Notes: generated by a model from the sequence alone, not told the origin. A stretch of 64,000 nucleotides of DNA from Saccharospirillum sp. (GCA_018402545.1 JAGYIL010000002.1:248001-312000); one strand, 5' to 3'; counted from the first letter of the stretch, positions 1 through 9,243 are shown. Translations and numbers: made by a program.

Positions 1-1085
1 TCGCCCACATTGTTACCCCAGGCATTACGCTCATAGGTAATGACTGCTGCCATATCGGCATCGCTCAACTGGTTGCCATAGGCGGCCATGGACGTACCAC
101 GCACACCATTGACCACCACATCGAGGTGGCCTTCGGCAGACCCAATCGCAATTGGGCTGTTCGCCAGCGCCGGGAAAGCACCCGGTACGCCGGAGCCATC
201 TTGCTGGTGACAGGAAGCACAGGCAGAACCGTAGACTTGTTCGCCACGCTCCATCAGTTCTTCAAAAGTCCACTCGCGGTCATTCAATTCGGCCAGTTCA
301 ATGGCCTCCTGTTCTTTGTCGGCGAGCCACTGTTCAAATGCTTCCGGAGACACGGCTTCTACCACAACGGGCATGAAGCCATGATCCTTGCCACACAGTT
401 CGGTGCACTGACCACGGTAGGTGCCTTCTTCGTTGATGATGGTCCAGGCCTCGTTGACGATGCCGGGGATTGCGTCTTTCTTGACCGCCAGCGCCGGTAC
501 CCACCAGGAGTGAATTACGTCGGCAGAGGAGAGCAGGAAACGGACTTTGGTGCCGGTAGGCAGCACCACGGGCTCATCAACTTCCAGCAGATAGTTCTCG
601 TTTTTTTCGAGCCGGTTGTTGATCTCATCCCTGGGCGTCGACATGCTGGAGAAGAAGCTGACTTCCTGCTCAGCATTTTCATCAATATAACGATAACGCC
701 AGCGCCACTGATAACCGACGATTTCGACGGTCACCTCAGAGTCTTCAAAGTTATACATGTCAGCCAGCGTATAGGTCGCCTTGACACCAATGGCAAAAAT
801 CACCGCGGCAGGGATCAGCGTCCACGCCAGCTCTACTTTGGTACTTTCATGAAAATTGGCTGATACCGCACCCTTGGATTTGCGGTGCTTGAACATCGAA
901 TAGAACATGACGCCAAAAACCAGCACCCCAATAACGACACACACCCAAAGTGTGAGCATATGTAGCCCATACACTTCCTGGCTGATATCGGTTACACCAC
1001 GGGGCATGTTAAGTTGCCAGCCGGCATGCGCGACTGAGCTTATCAACAGCGCCGTCAGGGCAATAAATGCCCTTTGCAGCTTCAT
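1..1085 (-). CDS. coxB: Cytochrome c oxidase subunit II with fused cytochrome c domain (partial, 3' end cut by window)
   Basis: Subunit II of a terminal haem-copper oxidase; it takes electrons from cytochrome c and passes them through the CuA centre to subunit I at the inner membrane. About 361 residues are visible. They show a signal peptide (about 1-22), two membrane helices (about 42-62 and 85-107), a cupredoxin domain with the CuA motif CTELCGKDHGFM (C227, C231, H235, M238), and then a cytochrome c domain with haem motif CASCH (C289-H293). The fused c domain marks a caa3-type enzyme. The start at 1085 has GAAGG six bases upstream; an in-frame ATG at 1091 is the alternative. The frame stays open to base 1, so the C-terminus and the rest of the cox operon lie to the left. 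Confidence 0.95.
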   Translation of the reverse strand, partial: MKLQRAFIALTALLISSVAHAGWQLNMPRGVTDISQEVYGLHMLTLWVCVVIGVLVFGVMFYSMFKHRKSKGAVSANFHESTKVELAWTLIPAAVIFAIGVKATYTLADMYNFEDSEVTVEIVGYQWRWRYRYIDENAEQEVSFFSSMSTPRDEINNRLEKNENYLLEVDEPVVLPTGTKVRFLLSSADVIHSWWVPALAVKKDAIPGIVNEAWTIINEEGTYRGQCTELCGKDHGFMPVVVEAVSPEAFEQWLADKEQEAIELAELNDREWTFEELMERGEQVYGSACASCHQQDGSGVPGAFPALANSPIAIGSAEGHLDVVVNGVRGTSMAAYGNQLSDADMAAVITYERNAWGNNVG

Positions 1086-1091
1086 CTGCAT

Positions 1092-1425
1092 CCTTCACCT
1101 CTGCACTTGTTATTGTATTGGGATTCCTGGGTCGGACCGGATCACCTAATTTACTGCGATTGCTGGCGTCTGATTAGCGACTTACTGAATGAAGGGCTAA
1201 GCAGCGGCCTAAGGCTGGTCTGTGCCGAATTGAGTCTTTCTTGTTTCCCGGATCACCCGATTCAGATTGAGTCGAGTTAGTATAAACACGGATATTTTTA
1301 AAACCCAAGCATCAAGCGTTCCAAGGGCTGTTCAAATATCAGTCAGAGAAGACGAAATTATTTGTAAAAACAACACCTTAGGGGAATTATGACCCTTCAA
1401 AAATTTACCCGGGAGTGGGCCTGTT
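1092..1425. other. Divergent intergenic region between coxB and a MATE gene
   Basis: No convincing gene in these 334 bases. The stretch from about 1276 to 1390 is AT-rich and probably holds the divergent promoters of the cox operon and the MATE gene, but I could not pick out a clear -35/-10 pair. Confidence 0.4.
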
Positions 1426-2745
1426 TTGATCCGCGTATCCAATAACGCCTGGCGCCACACTTGGGCACTGATGTGGCCGGTGATGCTGGCCAACCTGTCA
1501 TTGCCATTACTGGGGCTGGTTGATACCGCCGTGCTTGGTCATCTCGACGACAGCGTGTACCTGGCTGGCGTCGCGCTGGGTGCCAGCCTGATCGCCTTTG
1601 TGTTCCTCGGCTTCAACTTCCTGTCGATGGGGTTGTCCGGCTTCACCTCCCAGGCAAAGGGGGCCGATGATGCCCGGCTGATTCGCACCCAGCTAGCCCA
1701 GTACTGCCTGGTGGCCGCCCTGCTGTCGGCGACGGTGCTTGCTGCACAATCGGTGCTGATTCAACTGGGGCTGGGGTTCATGCAAGCCTCGGAGGCTGCT
1801 ACCGCCGAGGCGCATCTGTATCTGAGCATACGCATCTGGGGCGTGCCCGCTCAGGTCTTTACCTCCATGTTGCTGGGTTTCTTTGTGGGCATGCAAAATA
1901 CCCGCATCGCTCTGGTGACTGTGTCGGTGGCGCAACTGGTGAATCTGGTGCTGAATGTCACCCTGGTTTACGGCTTTGGCATGACCACCGATGGCATTGC
2001 CCTGGGCACCGTCATCAGCGAGTACCTGGCCCTCGCCCTGGTAGTGCTGACGTTGAGGCGAACCCTGAAGCACCTGCCGCCCGGGCTGGATGCCAGCCGG
2101 CTGAAGGCACTGGTGGCCTATGCGGGCATTTTCAGCGTCAGCCTCAGTTTGTTTATTCGTACCTTTCTGTTACTGATGGGTTTTGCCTGGTTCAACCGGC
2201 TCAGTGCTGCTCTCGGTGATACCGTACTGGCCAGCAACGCCATCCTGCTGGCGTTTCTGACGCTGATTTCCAACAGTATGGATGCCAGCGCTGCCGCTGC
2301 CGAAGCCCAGGTCGGGCTGGCCATCGGACAACGCGATCCGCAAGCGCTGCGCGAAGTACTATGGACCACCGGCTGGTGCGCTTTCGGGCTGGCTTCCGCG
2401 CTGACGCTGGTGTTTGCCCTGCTGGGCAATAACCTGCTCGGCATTCTGACCAGCCAGCCAAACCTGCAACAACAAGCCGGCGCTTACCTGCCGTGGGTCG
2501 TCGCCATGCCCCTACTGGCTGGAACGGCCTATTGGCTCGATGGTGTGTTCATTGGCGCCCGACTCACCGCCCAGATGCGCAACGGCGTCGTGTTCGGTTT
2601 TTTCAGCTTTGTGCTGGCGAGCCAGTGGCTGCCGGCAACCCAGCAGGCCCTCTGGCTCGGGTTCAGCCTGCTTTTTATAGGTCGCTCACTCTGGATGCTG
2701 GCCGTTTACTGGCATTCGGTACGCCCGATGACGCAGACACCCTGA
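1426..2745 (+). CDS. MATE family efflux transporter (DinF-like)
   Basis: Inner-membrane multidrug or toxin exporter driven by a cation gradient. The 439 residues form about twelve hydrophobic helices in two halves, the usual MATE length. The opening WPVMLANLSLPLLGLVDTAV is typical of DinF-subfamily MATE proteins. The start is a TTG at 1426 with a GGGAG sequence about ten bases upstream; no ATG or GTG in frame lies closer, and the ATG at 1389 is in another frame. It stands alone, divergent from coxB. Substrate unknown. A second, distinct MATE gene lies at 33476. Confidence 0.88.
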   Translation: MIRVSNNAWRHTWALMWPVMLANLSLPLLGLVDTAVLGHLDDSVYLAGVALGASLIAFVFLGFNFLSMGLSGFTSQAKGADDARLIRTQLAQYCLVAALLSATVLAAQSVLIQLGLGFMQASEAATAEAHLYLSIRIWGVPAQVFTSMLLGFFVGMQNTRIALVTVSVAQLVNLVLNVTLVYGFGMTTDGIALGTVISEYLALALVVLTLRRTLKHLPPGLDASRLKALVAYAGIFSVSLSLFIRTFLLLMGFAWFNRLSAALGDTVLASNAILLAFLTLISNSMDASAAAAEAQVGLAIGQRDPQALREVLWTTGWCAFGLASALTLVFALLGNNLLGILTSQPNLQQQAGAYLPWVVAMPLLAGTAYWLDGVFIGARLTAQMRNGVVFGFFSFVLASQWLPATQQALWLGFSLLFIGRSLWMLAVYWHSVRPMTQTP

Positions 2746-2962
2746 AACAGAATTTGACCATCAGGGTGTGTTGCGAACGGCTCCAATTGCGGCAAAGTAA
2801 ACAGGCTGGGCTACACTAACGACGACATTGGTGCATGCCACGCACTGGTTACACGCAGCGTAAGCACGCCACGGTATCTCCCGGTACGCGATCATTGCAG
2901 GGATTGACGGTCGACACCCGAGACCTGCACGCTCGCCGATTCACCCGACAAGGCCCGTTGTC

Positions 2963-3571
2963 ATGTCTAAGCCCTGCATTGATAATGCCCTGGATCAAGC
3001 ATTGGCCGCCACGGAAGGGGAGCAAAGTCTGCAGCGTTTTATCGCTGTTTTTCATCGCAAACACCCGGCACTGCTGGTGGTGGAACACGGCACGCCCGAA
3101 CGACGACTGACCGCCATGCTGATCCAGTATTGCCGCTTGTTGCCCATCCTGCTGGAAGAAGCCAGGAACGTCACCACCAACGACAAGAACGCCGCCCAAT
3201 TCGACCCCCTGTACGATCTGGTTGCCGAATTCTTTTCCAGCCTGGAACCGGGACGTCTGGGCTTTGGCATTCTGGGCATTCTCGACAAGGTGTACTTTGG
3301 CCACCGCCTGCTCGAGGAATGGCATGACCGGCGCCGGCTTCACACCCAGTGCGCCGCGCTCAGCTGGGATACCTCCCTGTCGAATCTGCTGGTACACACC
3401 CTGATCGGCGATGCTTACGCCAACGAGCTGGATGCTGCTGTCATGGAGATCATCGAGAAGCAGCCACCGTCTTTTGACACCACCGGCGCCACGGGCAAGA
3501 GCAGGCAGCAGCAACCACCCTACCCCTGCCTGGCGTCGCGCCATGGTGTGCGCTTGTCGTGGAGTCGCTAA
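2963..3571 (+). CDS. Conserved hypothetical protein
   Basis: I do not recognise this 202-residue protein. It looks soluble and mostly helical, with no signal peptide or clear catalytic motif. A central region rich in Leu, Phe and Gly (GRLGFGILGILDKVYFGHRL) may be a buried helix pair. The C-terminal 25 residues are low in structure and rich in Gln, Pro and Arg. Its stop overlaps the end of the convergent purK gene by four bases, so its last residues are constrained by purK. An uncharacterised gene beside purK is also known in pseudomonads, but I cannot confirm homology. Confidence 0.6.
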   Translation: MSKPCIDNALDQALAATEGEQSLQRFIAVFHRKHPALLVVEHGTPERRLTAMLIQYCRLLPILLEEARNVTTNDKNAAQFDPLYDLVAEFFSSLEPGRLGFGILGILDKVYFGHRLLEEWHDRRRLHTQCAALSWDTSLSNLLVHTLIGDAYANELDAAVMEIIEKQPPSFDTTGATGKSRQQQPPYPCLASRHGVRLSWSR

Positions 3572-4659
3572 CCCAGGTCGTTGACCAACAAGGCTTCCAC
3601 CTGCTGGCAGCGTTCCTGCAGCTGCGCCTCGCTGGGCGCGGTAATGGTGATATGGCCGATCTTGCGACCCGGGCGCGGGTCTTTGCCGTAATCGTGCCAG
3701 TGGGCGCCAGGTATCGCCAGAATGGCGGCGCGGTCCGGAAGCGCTCCGATCAGGTTATACATCGCCACCGGCTGAGAAGCCCGGCACCGGCCTAATGGCA
3801 GATCGGCCACGGCGCGGATATGGTTTTCAAACTGGCTGCAGGTGCTGCCCTCTATGGTCCAGTGGCCGGAATTATGAACCCGGGGCGCAATCTCGTTGGC
3901 CAACAAGCGATCACCGACCACAAAAAACTCAAAGGCCAGTACGCCAACGTAGTCGAGCGCTGCCATCACCTGGCCGACCGCGGTTTCCGCCAGGCTTTGT
4001 AGCGGATGCTCGGCCACCGGTTGCGACCGGTACAACATGCCCTGGCGATGTTCGTTGCGCACCAGCGGGTAAAAAGCGAGTTCTCCCGATGCCGACCGCA
4101 CGCCGATGCAGGAGACCTCGTAGTCAAAATCGACAAAACCTTCGTAGATCAGCGGCACCGAGCCGAGTTCGGCAAAGGCATCTTCGGCATCCGCTTGCGT
4201 GCGCAGCACTTTCTGGCCTTTGCCGTCGTAGCCGAGCGTCCGGGTCTTCAGAATAGCGGGCAGGCCAAGCCGTTCCAGGGCGCGGTCGAGATCCGCCTGA
4301 TCGGTAATGTCGGCTATGGGCGCGGTCGGGATATCCAGACGCTGAAACAGGTTCTTTTCCAGCCAGCGATCCCGGGCAGTTTCCAGCGCCCGGGCCGAGG
4401 GATACACCGGTACCTGGTCAGCAATAAAAGCAACGGTTTCGGGCGGCACGCTTTCAAATTCGAAGGTAACCCGATCCGACATTTTCAAGAGTTCGCGAAT
4501 GGCGTAGTGATCGTCGTAAGCGCCTTCGACCAGGGGCCCCAGGTCAGCGGCGCAGGCGCCTTTGGCCGGGTCGAGAAAAGCCATGCGAATGCCCAGCGGC
4601 ACGGCTGCCAACGCCATCATGCGGCCCAGTTGGCCGCCGCCTATGACTCCAATGCGCAT
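3568..4659 (-). CDS. purK: N5-carboxyaminoimidazole ribonucleotide synthase
   Basis: ATP-grasp enzyme of purine synthesis: AIR + ATP + bicarbonate gives N5-CAIR, which PurE then rearranges. The 363 residues begin with the family's dinucleotide-binding-like strand MRIGVIGGGQLGRMMALAA, followed by the ATP-grasp region with KTRTLGYDGKGQ and the metal-binding stretch NEIAPRVHNSGHWT. Full length. It follows purE with three bases between them on the same strand, so the two are co-transcribed with yheV. Confidence 0.97.
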   Translation of the reverse strand: MRIGVIGGGQLGRMMALAAVPLGIRMAFLDPAKGACAADLGPLVEGAYDDHYAIRELLKMSDRVTFEFESVPPETVAFIADQVPVYPSARALETARDRWLEKNLFQRLDIPTAPIADITDQADLDRALERLGLPAILKTRTLGYDGKGQKVLRTQADAEDAFAELGSVPLIYEGFVDFDYEVSCIGVRSASGELAFYPLVRNEHRQGMLYRSQPVAEHPLQSLAETAVGQVMAALDYVGVLAFEFFVVGDRLLANEIAPRVHNSGHWTIEGSTCSQFENHIRAVADLPLGRCRASQPVAMYNLIGALPDRAAILAIPGAHWHDYGKDPRPGRKIGHITITAPSEAQLQERCQQVEALLVNDLG

Positions 4660-4662
4660 GCG

Positions 4663-5166
4663 TCAGTCCCCCGGAACCGGATTGGCCAGCACCCGGTCGG
4701 TCTGGTCGCTTCTAAATTTCAGCAGTGCGGCACGCACGCTTGCGTTCTCATTGGCGAGAATACTGGCTGCCAGCAACGCCGCATTGATGGCACCGGCCTT
4801 GCCAATGGCCAGCGTACCGGTGGGAATACCGGCCGGCATCTGCACAATGCTAAGCAGCGAATCGACACCACTGAGCATGCTGCTCTGAACCGGAACACCC
4901 AGCACCGGCAAGTGGGTCTTGGCGGCACACATGCCGGGCAAATGAGCTGCACCACCGGCGCCCGCAATAATGACTTTCAGACCACGGTCGAACGCCGATT
5001 CCGCATAATCAAACAGCAAGTCAGGCGTACGATGCGCCGACACCACCTTGCATTCGTGGGCGATCCCCAACTGAGTCAGGGTGTCGGCAGTGTGGCTCAT
5101 GGTGGCCCAGTCGGACTGGGAACCCATAATGATGCCAACGGTTACAGCCGGGGCGTTTTGCGTCAC
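4663..5166 (-). CDS. purE: N5-carboxyaminoimidazole ribonucleotide mutase
   Basis: Cytoplasmic class I PurE; it converts N5-CAIR to CAIR in purine synthesis. The 167-residue protein shows the family signature [13 protein letters not shown] near the N-terminus, the substrate loop SAHRTPD, and [11 protein letters not shown] in the middle. Its ATG overlaps the stop of yheV by four bases (ATGA), which indicates translational coupling. purK follows three bases after the stop. Confidence 0.97.
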   Translation of the reverse strand: MTQNAPAVTVGIIMGSQSDWATMSHTADTLTQLGIAHECKVVSAHRTPDLLFDYAESAFDRGLKVIIAGAGGAAHLPGMCAAKTHLPVLGVPVQSSMLSGVDSLLSIVQMPAGIPTGTLAIGKAGAINAALLAASILANENASVRAALLKFRSDQTDRVLANPVPGD

Positions 5167-5423
5167 TGGGAGTCATCCTTAGCGGGTGAGGTTGGATCAA
5201 GAATTTTAACCGGGGTTGCTTCAACCTCCGGTTTGGGCGGTGGCGGCGTGACCCGGGTCTTTATTTCATTAACGCTCTGATGGGTCTGGCTGATGCGATC
5301 GATATAGCCGCAGTCGACACACTCGCGCACCATGATGGCACCTTCGTGCTCGTAACCCGCTTTCAGGGTGTCCATGGCGCCGCATTTGGGGCACACCGCA
5401 CCGGCGATGAATCGAACCGTCAT
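5163..5423 (-). CDS. yheV: YheV-family putative zinc-ribbon protein
   Basis: Small soluble protein of unknown role with a two-CxxC zinc ribbon: CPKCG near residue 11 and CVDCG about 22 residues later. The opening [14 protein letters not shown] matches the E. coli YheV pattern (RFIAGAKCPAC). I start at 5423 because this fits the family N-terminus and has GAGG about nine bases upstream; an ATG at 5465 would add 14 unrelated residues. The C-terminal 35 residues are Pro/Lys-rich and probably disordered. It heads a short operon with purE and purK. Confidence 0.85.
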   Translation of the reverse strand: MTVRFIAGAVCPKCGAMDTLKAGYEHEGAIMVRECVDCGYIDRISQTHQSVNEIKTRVTPPPPKPEVEATPVKILDPTSPAKDDSQ

Positions 5424-5629
5424 AGTCAACTGCCTCTTAAAATCGCGATTATACGGAAGTGACACAGCAGCGTCATTGTCGACCGCTCGGTCAAAACACC
5501 TCGTCTGCCATTGAGGTTCCTGTGCTAAACTAAGCGGCTGTCACCTGTGCGTCTGTGTAGGTGGCTCGCAAAGGCAGATAACACGTCGCCTTGCAGAACC
5601 CCGTATGCCGAACCATGGATGGTGACACC

Positions 5630-6541
5630 ATGTCCGACAAATTAAAAACCCGCTGGTTCCAGACACCCACCTCGTCTTCATCGCTGGGTTACGCCACCCG
5701 GTTCTACATGAAGGTGTTCCAGAGCCTGAAAGCCGATGAGTCATTGAACCTCGGCGCCCAGCTCGCACCGCTGAAAACCAACTGGTATCTGACTGAAAAA
5801 ACCACCGAACGCTGGCACAAGGTGTTCCATTACCAAAGCACGGCGCCCCAGGCATTTACTTACAGTGCTCCGGCCGGTGTTTGGGCGCTGATGCAGGTAC
5901 TGGAAGACCTGGGCATTAAGTTCAGCCGCATCATGCACCTGCGCAGCCACCTGTTGCTAACCTCGCCCGATGGTTTTGAAGTGAATGCTCACTACACCAC
6001 TAACGTCCGCTATATGGGAGCCAGACCGTTAAAAAGCCGCTCTGTCGCGCTGATCTTCCGGTCTGAAGTGCGGGATGTTCGGGGTCGGGAAATCATGCAG
6101 CTTGAAGACGAACTGTACGTCGGAGGCTTGCCGGAAGATTTCGTCGCACAACTGTCGTCCGAGCATATAAAAGTGCCCCAGGCAGAGCGCAGCGACATTG
6201 CCATCGATAACCCGGTGGCTGATCAGATTCCAGTCGCCATTGGCCGGCGACTGGGCAGTCAGTACGGGAAACTGTCGGGCGATTTGAACCCGCTTCATAT
6301 CTCAAGCATCGGCGCTCGATTGCTGGGTCACTCAGGGTCTTTTGTGCAGGGTCTGTGTACCGCCAATCTGCTGCTGGCAACCCTGGGAACTCACTGGCGC
6401 CGCTCCGTGCGCAGTCTGACCATGGAATTCAAACGGCCGGTACCGCAACCGGCCAAACTGACGCTGATCTGCACCCTGGATCAGTTCAGTCTGATTGACT
6501 CAAAGAAACGCGTGCTGGTAACTGGCTCCTACATTTGCTGA
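5630..6541 (+). CDS. MaoC-like hotdog-fold dehydratase family protein
   Basis: About 303 residues. The C-terminal half carries the MaoC/hydratase-2 pattern SGDLNPLHISSIGARLLG followed by a Gly-rich turn and FVQGLCTANLLL. The family's catalytic Asp and His are present in GDLNPLH; the downstream position that is often HG is QG here. It may act on an acyl-CoA or acyl-ACP as an enoyl hydratase, but the substrate cannot be told. The N-terminal half probably forms a second, degenerate hotdog. I chose the ATG at 5630; 5615 and 5591 are in-frame alternatives. It stands alone, convergent with engB, with a long palindrome between them. Confidence 0.8.
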   Translation: MSDKLKTRWFQTPTSSSSLGYATRFYMKVFQSLKADESLNLGAQLAPLKTNWYLTEKTTERWHKVFHYQSTAPQAFTYSAPAGVWALMQVLEDLGIKFSRIMHLRSHLLLTSPDGFEVNAHYTTNVRYMGARPLKSRSVALIFRSEVRDVRGREIMQLEDELYVGGLPEDFVAQLSSEHIKVPQAERSDIAIDNPVADQIPVAIGRRLGSQYGKLSGDLNPLHISSIGARLLGHSGSFVQGLCTANLLLATLGTHWRRSVRSLTMEFKRPVPQPAKLTLICTLDQFSLIDSKKRVLVTGSYIC

Positions 6542-6565
6542 ATAGCCACATGGCTGACCCCAGCC

Positions 6566-6763
6566 GTTCAAGTTTCGGAGTTCGGGATACTAGGGTGGCG
6601 CTCGTCCGTGGCGGCTACCGGTGTTGCCTCTGCGGGGTCGGGCGGAATGCCGCCCACTCAATCCATCCCTGGAGCCTAGACCGCAGCATCCCTGCTGCGG
6701 ACTTCCCCGCAGAGGCAACACCGGCATCCGCCACTCGTATTGTGGGAACTCCGAAACTTGAGC
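6566..6763 (-). repeat. Long palindromic element, copy A
   Basis: Outer arms at 6566-6583 and 6746-6763 contain a perfect 15-bp pair (CAAGTTTCGGAGTTC). Inner arms at 6608-6637 and 6705-6734 contain a perfect 20-bp pair (CCGGTGTTGCCTCTGCGGGG). The core at 6638-6704, read on the minus strand, starts AGTCCGCAGCAGGGA and forms an 8-bp hairpin CCGCAGCA/TGCTGCGG with a GGGA loop, then a GGGATGG-type motif and CGACCCC. It lies between two convergent genes and could also act as a bidirectional terminator, but lacks a T run. See copies B, C, D, F, G and H. Confidence 0.85.
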
Positions 6764-6799
6764 TACCTGAGAAGTTGACCCGTTTTTCATTGTGGTCAA

Positions 6800-7459
6800 C
6801 TAAACGTGTGAATCGGGGTTTTCCGGGTCGGCACCCAATGCGTTCTCCGGCTCAGCCTCAGGTTCCATCTGCTCCCGTAACCAACTCTCCAGCTCCGCAA
6901 CACCGTCTTTTTTCAGCGAGCTGAACAATTGCGCCGAGAGCCAATTGGCTTGCGACTGCAATTGACTGCGTACTTTCATCAGGGTGGTTTTGGCCGGGCC
7001 CTTCTTCAGTTTGTCGCTCTTGGTCAGCAGAGCGCGCAGCGGCATCTGGGTCTGGATCGCCCAGCGCACCATCATCTCATCGAACTCAGTCATCGGGTGG
7101 CGTACGTCCATCACCAGCACGATACCCTTCAGGCTGTGGCGATCGGCCAAATACTCACCGATGTTCTTTTCCCAGTCTTCCTTCATATCCCGGTTGACCT
7201 TGGCGTACCCGTACCCCGGTAAGTCAACGAGACGGCAGTTCTCGGTCGACAACGAGAAATAGTTGATCAACTGGGTGCGGCCCGGCGTTTTCGAGGTACG
7301 GGCCAGTTTGGAATTGCGCGTCAGCGCATTCATGGCGCTGCTTTTGCCCGCATTAGAGCGACCCGCAAAGGCCACTTCAGCGCCGCTGTCAGGAGGGCTC
7401 TGTTGCAGATGTTGGGCACTGGTCAGGAATCGGGCGGAATCAAATCGCAAAACCGACAT
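6800..7459 (-). CDS. engB: Ribosome biogenesis GTP-binding protein YihA/YsxC
   Basis: Essential GTPase of the TrmE-Era-EngA-YihA-Septin-like group, needed for late assembly of the large ribosomal subunit. The 219-residue protein has G1 GRSNAGKSS, G3 DLPGYGYA, and G4 TKSDK. The C-terminal tail after about residue 200 is acidic (EPEAEPENALGADPENP), a common feature in gammaproteobacteria. It is transcribed away from cytochrome c4, as in Pseudomonas where engB, cytochrome c4 and dsbA are neighbours. Confidence 0.96.
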   Translation of the reverse strand: MSVLRFDSARFLTSAQHLQQSPPDSGAEVAFAGRSNAGKSSAMNALTRNSKLARTSKTPGRTQLINYFSLSTENCRLVDLPGYGYAKVNRDMKEDWEKNIGEYLADRHSLKGIVLVMDVRHPMTEFDEMMVRWAIQTQMPLRALLTKSDKLKKGPAKTTLMKVRSQLQSQANWLSAQLFSSLKKDGVAELESWLREQMEPEAEPENALGADPENPDSHV

Positions 7460-7572
7460 TGGGGGTCTCTCAATGGGGGTTAAAAACCGGCAGTGTACCT
7501 GAAATCGGGCCCGGACGGAGTGCTGTTCACCGGTCGATGTTCAATTAATACCCACTCAGGGCGCGGGGTTTC

Positions 7573-7601
7573 TTCTCAACACCCTCCCGGGTCTATATAA
7601 T
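7573..7601 (+). promoter_or_regulatory. Putative sigma70 promoter of the cytochrome c4 gene
   Basis: A perfect -10 TATAAT at 7596-7601 is preceded, with 17 bases between, by TTCTCA at 7573-7578 (four of six matches to TTGACA). It points at the cytochrome gene 94 bases downstream. Confidence 0.6.
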
Positions 7602-7694
7602 GCCCGGTCATATTACCGGTGTGGTCAGAATCCGGATCCGTGCATATCCGTTCTGATGACCGACCTTTTCCACCTTTGACGTGCGGGACGCGAC

Positions 7695-8327
7695 ATGAAA
7701 AAACTGATCGTAGGCCTTGCCATGCTGGCCGGCATTTCCGGCTTTGCAATGGCCGAGGGCAATGCTGAAGACGGCGAACAATACACAGAATCCTGTGCCG
7801 CTTGCCACGGGGCCGACGGCAACAGCGCTGCCGCTTCCTTCCCCAAACTGGCAGGCCAGGGTGAAGCCTATCTGCTCAAGCAGATGATCGACGTCCAGAA
7901 TGGTGATCGTGTGATCACTCAAATGTCCGGTCAGCTCGACGGGCTCGATGAAGACCAGTTGGCCGATATCGCTGCCTTCTACGCCAGCCAGGACAAAACT
8001 GTCGGCAATGCCGATCCGGATCTGGTCGCTCTGGGCGAGCAGTTGTATCGCGGCGGCAACCCGGAAACCGGCGTGCCCTCCTGTGCAGGCTGTCACTCTC
8101 CCACCGGCGCGGGCAATGCGCCTGCCGGTTACCCGATGTTGTCTGGTCAGCATGCCGGCTACATCGAAAGCCAGTTGTACAAGTTTCAGCGTGGCTATCG
8201 CGCCTCTGAACCCAGCGACGAAGTCCGTACCAACGATGGCGAATCCCGCGTTATGCGCTCAACCGCCTTCCGTCTGAAAGACTTCGAAATTGAAGCGCTG
8301 GCCAGTTACATCAACGGGCTGCACTGA
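7695..8327 (+). CDS. Cytochrome c4 (periplasmic dihaem cytochrome c)
   Basis: Electron carrier that donates to terminal oxidases such as the caa3/cbb3 types. The 210 residues begin with a signal peptide (cut after about residue 20, GFAMA). Two cytochrome c domains follow, with haem motifs CAACH near residue 35 and CAGCH near residue 133, and distal Met ligands in each half. The length is normal for cytochrome c4. It is followed by a rho-independent terminator and then dsbA. Confidence 0.94.
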   Translation: MKKLIVGLAMLAGISGFAMAEGNAEDGEQYTESCAACHGADGNSAAASFPKLAGQGEAYLLKQMIDVQNGDRVITQMSGQLDGLDEDQLADIAAFYASQDKTVGNADPDLVALGEQLYRGGNPETGVPSCAGCHSPTGAGNAPAGYPMLSGQHAGYIESQLYKFQRGYRASEPSDEVRTNDGESRVMRSTAFRLKDFEIEALASYINGLH

Positions 8328-8385
8328 TCCAAAACCCGGATTAAACCGGCCGTTCAGGCCCAGTTAACCCGAGGTAAAGACAATG

Positions 8386-8422
8386 AAAAGCGAAGGACCG
8401 GTTCAAGGCCTTCGCTTTTTTT
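8386..8422 (+). terminator. Rho-independent terminator after cytochrome c4
   Basis: Stem AAAAGCGAAGG at 8386-8396 pairs with CCTTCGCTTTT at 8409-8419 across a 12-base loop and runs into a T tract ending at 8422. Confidence 0.9.
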
Positions 8423-8488
8423 GTGGGTGGCTTTCAGGCAAAGTGTCGGCCATTCCCCTATTCTGGTCCTCTTGTGGAGATCCAACCT

Positions 8489-9121
8489 ATGTTTAAACGT
8501 GTGATGTTGTCCGCGCTGGCACTGATGGTGCTGGTTGCCGGTTCCGCTACTGCAGAAGAATTTCAGGCAGGCACCCATTATCAGGTATTGCCGGAGAAAC
8601 TGCCGACCAGCTACCGGGGTGAAGAAGCGGGTGAGATCATGGAGATCTTCAGCTACAGCTGCATTCACTGTTTTAACCTGGAACCCTTTGTGACTTCCTG
8701 GAAACAAGGCAAGCCCGATGACATTCGCTTTACCCCGGTGCCTGTGCTGTTCAATGACCGCCAGATTCCGGAAGCCAAAGCCTATTATGCCGGTCAGTTT
8801 CTGGACGTTATTGCACAGAGTCACCCGTCGATTTACAACGAAATCCATATAAACCGGAACCGCCTGTCATCCGATGAAGACTTCGCTGAAATTTTTGAAC
8901 GCTTCGACATCAGTGAAAGTGAATACATGGACATGGCCAACTCTTTTGCCGTTAATACCCGCATTTCTCTGGCGCAGAAAATTACCCGGATGAGCCAGAT
9001 TCAAGGCACACCCAGCCTGGTCGTAAACGGCAAATACCTGATCTCCGGGCAAATGGCCGGCGGCAACGAGCGGATGTTCACCGTCGCTGAATGGCTGATT
9101 CGCAACGAAGACCAGCTGTAA
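8489..9121 (+). CDS. dsbA: Thiol:disulfide interchange protein DsbA
   Basis: Periplasmic oxidase that introduces disulfide bonds into exported proteins and is re-oxidised by DsbB. The 210-residue protein has a signal peptide (about 1-25, ending SATA), a thioredoxin fold with a helical insertion, active site C58-I-H-C61, and the cis-Pro loop GTPSLVV. The active site reads CIHC instead of the usual CPHC, so the residue after the first Cys is Ile, not Pro. Start 8489 has a GGAGA sequence nearby and begins the signal peptide; the frame is open further upstream. It lies between cytochrome c4 and an EEP hydrolase as in Pseudomonas. Confidence 0.93.
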   Translation: MFKRVMLSALALMVLVAGSATAEEFQAGTHYQVLPEKLPTSYRGEEAGEIMEIFSYSCIHCFNLEPFVTSWKQGKPDDIRFTPVPVLFNDRQIPEAKAYYAGQFLDVIAQSHPSIYNEIHINRNRLSSDEDFAEIFERFDISESEYMDMANSFAVNTRISLAQKITRMSQIQGTPSLVVNGKYLISGQMAGGNERMFTVAEWLIRNEDQL

Positions 9122-9243
9122 AGGTTCACCGGAACCAACTGCCCGATAACATCGTATTACCGGTTGCGCTACACTGAGTAGCCAGCCGGCCCTTCTGTTT
9201 TATCTTTGTCTGCCGTCGGGTCACTATCTACAGGAGCCCGTCA

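Noticed and set aside
4006-5280. A 424-codon plus-strand frame opposite purK and purE
   Set aside because: It mirrors the purK, purE and yheV genes, has no known motif, and is explained by the codon bias of the genes on the other strand.
6638-6704. Core of palindrome A as an attC site or CRISPR repeat
   Set aside because: No R-box/L-box pattern of attC and no regular direct repeats with spacers; the copies are dispersed over many kilobases.
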